From: Lachnospiraceae bacterium UBA7481
GTDB lineage: Bacteria > Bacillota > Clostridia > Lachnospirales > Lachnospiraceae
NCBI GenBank assembly: GCA_002478505.1
Contig: DLOP01000025.1
Coordinates: 1 to 7,474 of the forward strand
Direction: 5' to 3'
Length of the DNA stretch: 7,474 nucleotides
The notes under the pieces were generated by a model. The model was not told the origin of the DNA and did not search any database. It saw only the letters and a list, made by a program, of their open reading frames with translations. Shown here piece by piece: positions 6,989 to 7,474 of this stretch. The translations under genes and the position numbers were made by a program. Position 1 is the stretch's first letter. Every line of letters starts with the position of its first letter.

Positions 6989-7174
6989 ATGTCTAAGATT
7001 GAAGTAAAGCCTAATGAAGATCTGGATAGCGCGCTGCGTCGTTTTAAGAGAAGCTGCGCTAAGGCTGGTATCCAGCAGGAGATCCGTAAACGTGAGCATT
7101 ATGAGAAGCCTAGCGTTAAGCGTAAGAAAAAATCTGAAGCTGCTAGAAAAAACAACAAGAGAAGATCTTTCTAG
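6989..7174 (+). CDS. rpsU: 30S ribosomal protein S21 (bS21)
   Basis: The 61-residue basic protein is a standard bS21, a small-subunit protein located near the 3' end of 16S rRNA that supports translation initiation. Diagnostic stretches are LDSALRRFKRSCAKAG, RKREHYEKPSVKRKKK and SEAARK, ending in a Lys/Arg-rich tail. Length is close to the usual 57-70 residues. I choose ATG 6989 over an in-frame TTG at 6980: the purine-rich GGGGGAGG (6972-6979) sits 9 nt before the ATG, whereas it would directly abut the TTG. The N-terminus MSKIEVKPNEDLDSALRR then matches the family. It has its own promoter and terminator, with possible additional readthrough from alaS. Confidence 0.97.
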   Translation: MSKIEVKPNEDLDSALRRFKRSCAKAGIQQEIRKREHYEKPSVKRKKKSEAARKNNKRRSF

Positions 7175-7187
7175 TCTTTTCTGAAAT

Positions 7188-7224
7188 AAAAGGGGTGTCG
7201 GCTATGGGCTGATACTCCTTTTTT
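7188..7224 (+). terminator. Intrinsic terminator of rpsU
   Basis: Arms 7188-7202 and 7208-7222 form a 15-bp stem with three G-U pairs around the 5-nt loop TATGG, followed by a T-tract (7219-7224) that overlaps the end of the stem. It begins 13 bp after the rpsU stop codon. The insertion sequence begins immediately after the T-tract, so the original tract may once have been longer. Confidence 0.88.
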
Positions 7225-7225
7225 A

Positions 7226-7248
7226 GGCTCTACGTCAAATGTTGGGGT
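7226..7248. repeat. Putative terminal inverted repeat of the ISL3 element
   Basis: The segment starts GGCTCTACGTCAAATG and continues through GTTGGGGT. Its inner part forms a hairpin with TGGGGT (7243-7248) pairing to ACCCCA (7255-7260) over a 6-nt loop. The partner repeat lies outside the window, so the inner limit of the repeat is a guess. Confidence 0.55.
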
Positions 7249-7286
7249 GCAAAAACCCCATAGAAAAAATTATAGAATGGAGATGT

Positions 7287-7308
7287 GCAAATTAGCTAGC
7301 TAATTTGC
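7287..7308. repeat. 22-bp perfect palindrome spanning the transposase stop codon
   Basis: The arm GCAAATTAGCT is followed directly by its exact reverse complement. In RNA this gives about 9 bp around a CTAG loop. GGAG (7279-7282) and CTCC (7314-7317) extend the stem after a small internal loop. On the minus strand a T6 run (7269-7264) follows about 9 nt after the extended stem, so it may be a weak terminator for the transposase mRNA. It includes the transposase TAA (7294-7292). Confidence 0.6.
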
Positions 7309-7474
7309 GCCGCCTCCGTTTTAGTATTTCCGTATTATCGGCAATACAAAGCAATCGATTGCGAAATCTATTAAAGTTTCTGAAACCGTAAGAAATTCTT
7401 TTCAATACCTTCGTTCTGTTGTTACACCCTTCAATAAAACCATTGGTAAAACCAATTACACAGCTGCGTTCTAT
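7292..7474 (-). CDS. ISL3-family transposase, C-terminal fragment (cut by window edge)
   Basis: The last 60 residues of a DDE transposase are readable on the minus strand, ending at TAA (7294-7292). The segment TNGFIEGCNNRTKVLKR followed by ISYGFRNFNRFRNRLL is the typical ISL3-family C-terminus, and the Glu in NGFIEG is the expected third catalytic acidic residue of the DDE triad. The tail is Arg/Lys-rich (KRRRRKLAS). The frame is open up to the window edge with no stop or frameshift, so the gene may be intact. The N-terminal zinc-finger/HTH region and the two catalytic Asp residues lie outside the window. It is transcribed toward rpsU, and the rpsU terminator and the palindrome separate the two. 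Confidence 0.88.
   Translation of the reverse strand: MERSCVIGFTNGFIEGCNNRTKVLKRISYGFRNFNRFRNRLLCIADNTEILKRRRRKLAS

Larger units (their letters stand above)
7226..7474 (-). mobile_element. ISL3-family insertion sequence, partial (transposase 3' end)
   Basis: From about 7226 the sequence changes from the rpsU terminator to an IS end: a GGCTCTACGTCAAATG terminus, a short non-coding stretch, then the 3' end of a transposase on the opposite strand. The element leaves the window at 7474, so its length and other end are unknown. The boundary at 7226 is inferred from the GGCTCT start, which is common for ISL3-family ends, and from the terminator ending just before it. ISL3 elements usually duplicate 8 bp; the adjacent CTTTTTTA (7218-7225) would be one copy. 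Confidence 0.75.

Overview
The window looks like a chromosomal segment from a low-to-mid GC Firmicute of the class Clostridia, most likely Lachnospiraceae. This rests on near-canonical sigma-A promoters, strong AGGAGG-type ribosome binding sites, a Firmicute-type bS21, a Clostridia-like AlaRS with a four-Cys insertion, and the gene neighbourhood. The family placement is an inference from sequence style; no database search was possible.

Layout, left to right. A likely promoter (21-49) drives a DUF1015-family protein (100-1335). A 114-bp AT-rich gap with no clear terminator leads to an 804-codon gene (1450-3864) with the full architecture of a glycogen branching enzyme (GlgB, GH13 subfamily 9). 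Most of its active-site residues are replaced, and it ends in a long charged coiled-coil tail. A strong hairpin with T-tracts on both strands (3889-3934) separates this gene from tRNA-Thr(CGU) on the minus strand (3937-4009). The tRNA promoter (4019-4047) and the alaS promoter (4080-4109) are divergent, with a perfect 15-bp palindrome between their -35 boxes. Alanyl-tRNA synthetase (4227-6881) is followed within 8 bp by an extended -10 promoter for rpsU (bS21, 6989-7174) and a clear intrinsic terminator (7188-7224). Directly after the terminator T-tract begins the end of an ISL3-family insertion sequence, whose transposase C-terminus (minus strand, 7292-7474) runs off the window.

How the parts fit: tRNA-Thr, alaS and rpsU are housekeeping translation genes. 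DUF1015 and the GlgB-like gene could form one transcription unit, but no shared function can be read from the sequence. The most notable item is the GlgB-like gene. It is intact and apparently well translated, with conserved scaffold motifs, yet it has lost the nucleophile, the transition-state-stabilising Asp and other active-site residues while keeping the general acid. This suggests a branching-enzyme-derived pseudoenzyme, perhaps a glucan-binding or scaffold protein. The IS insertion at the edge of the rpsU terminator is the only sign of mobile DNA.
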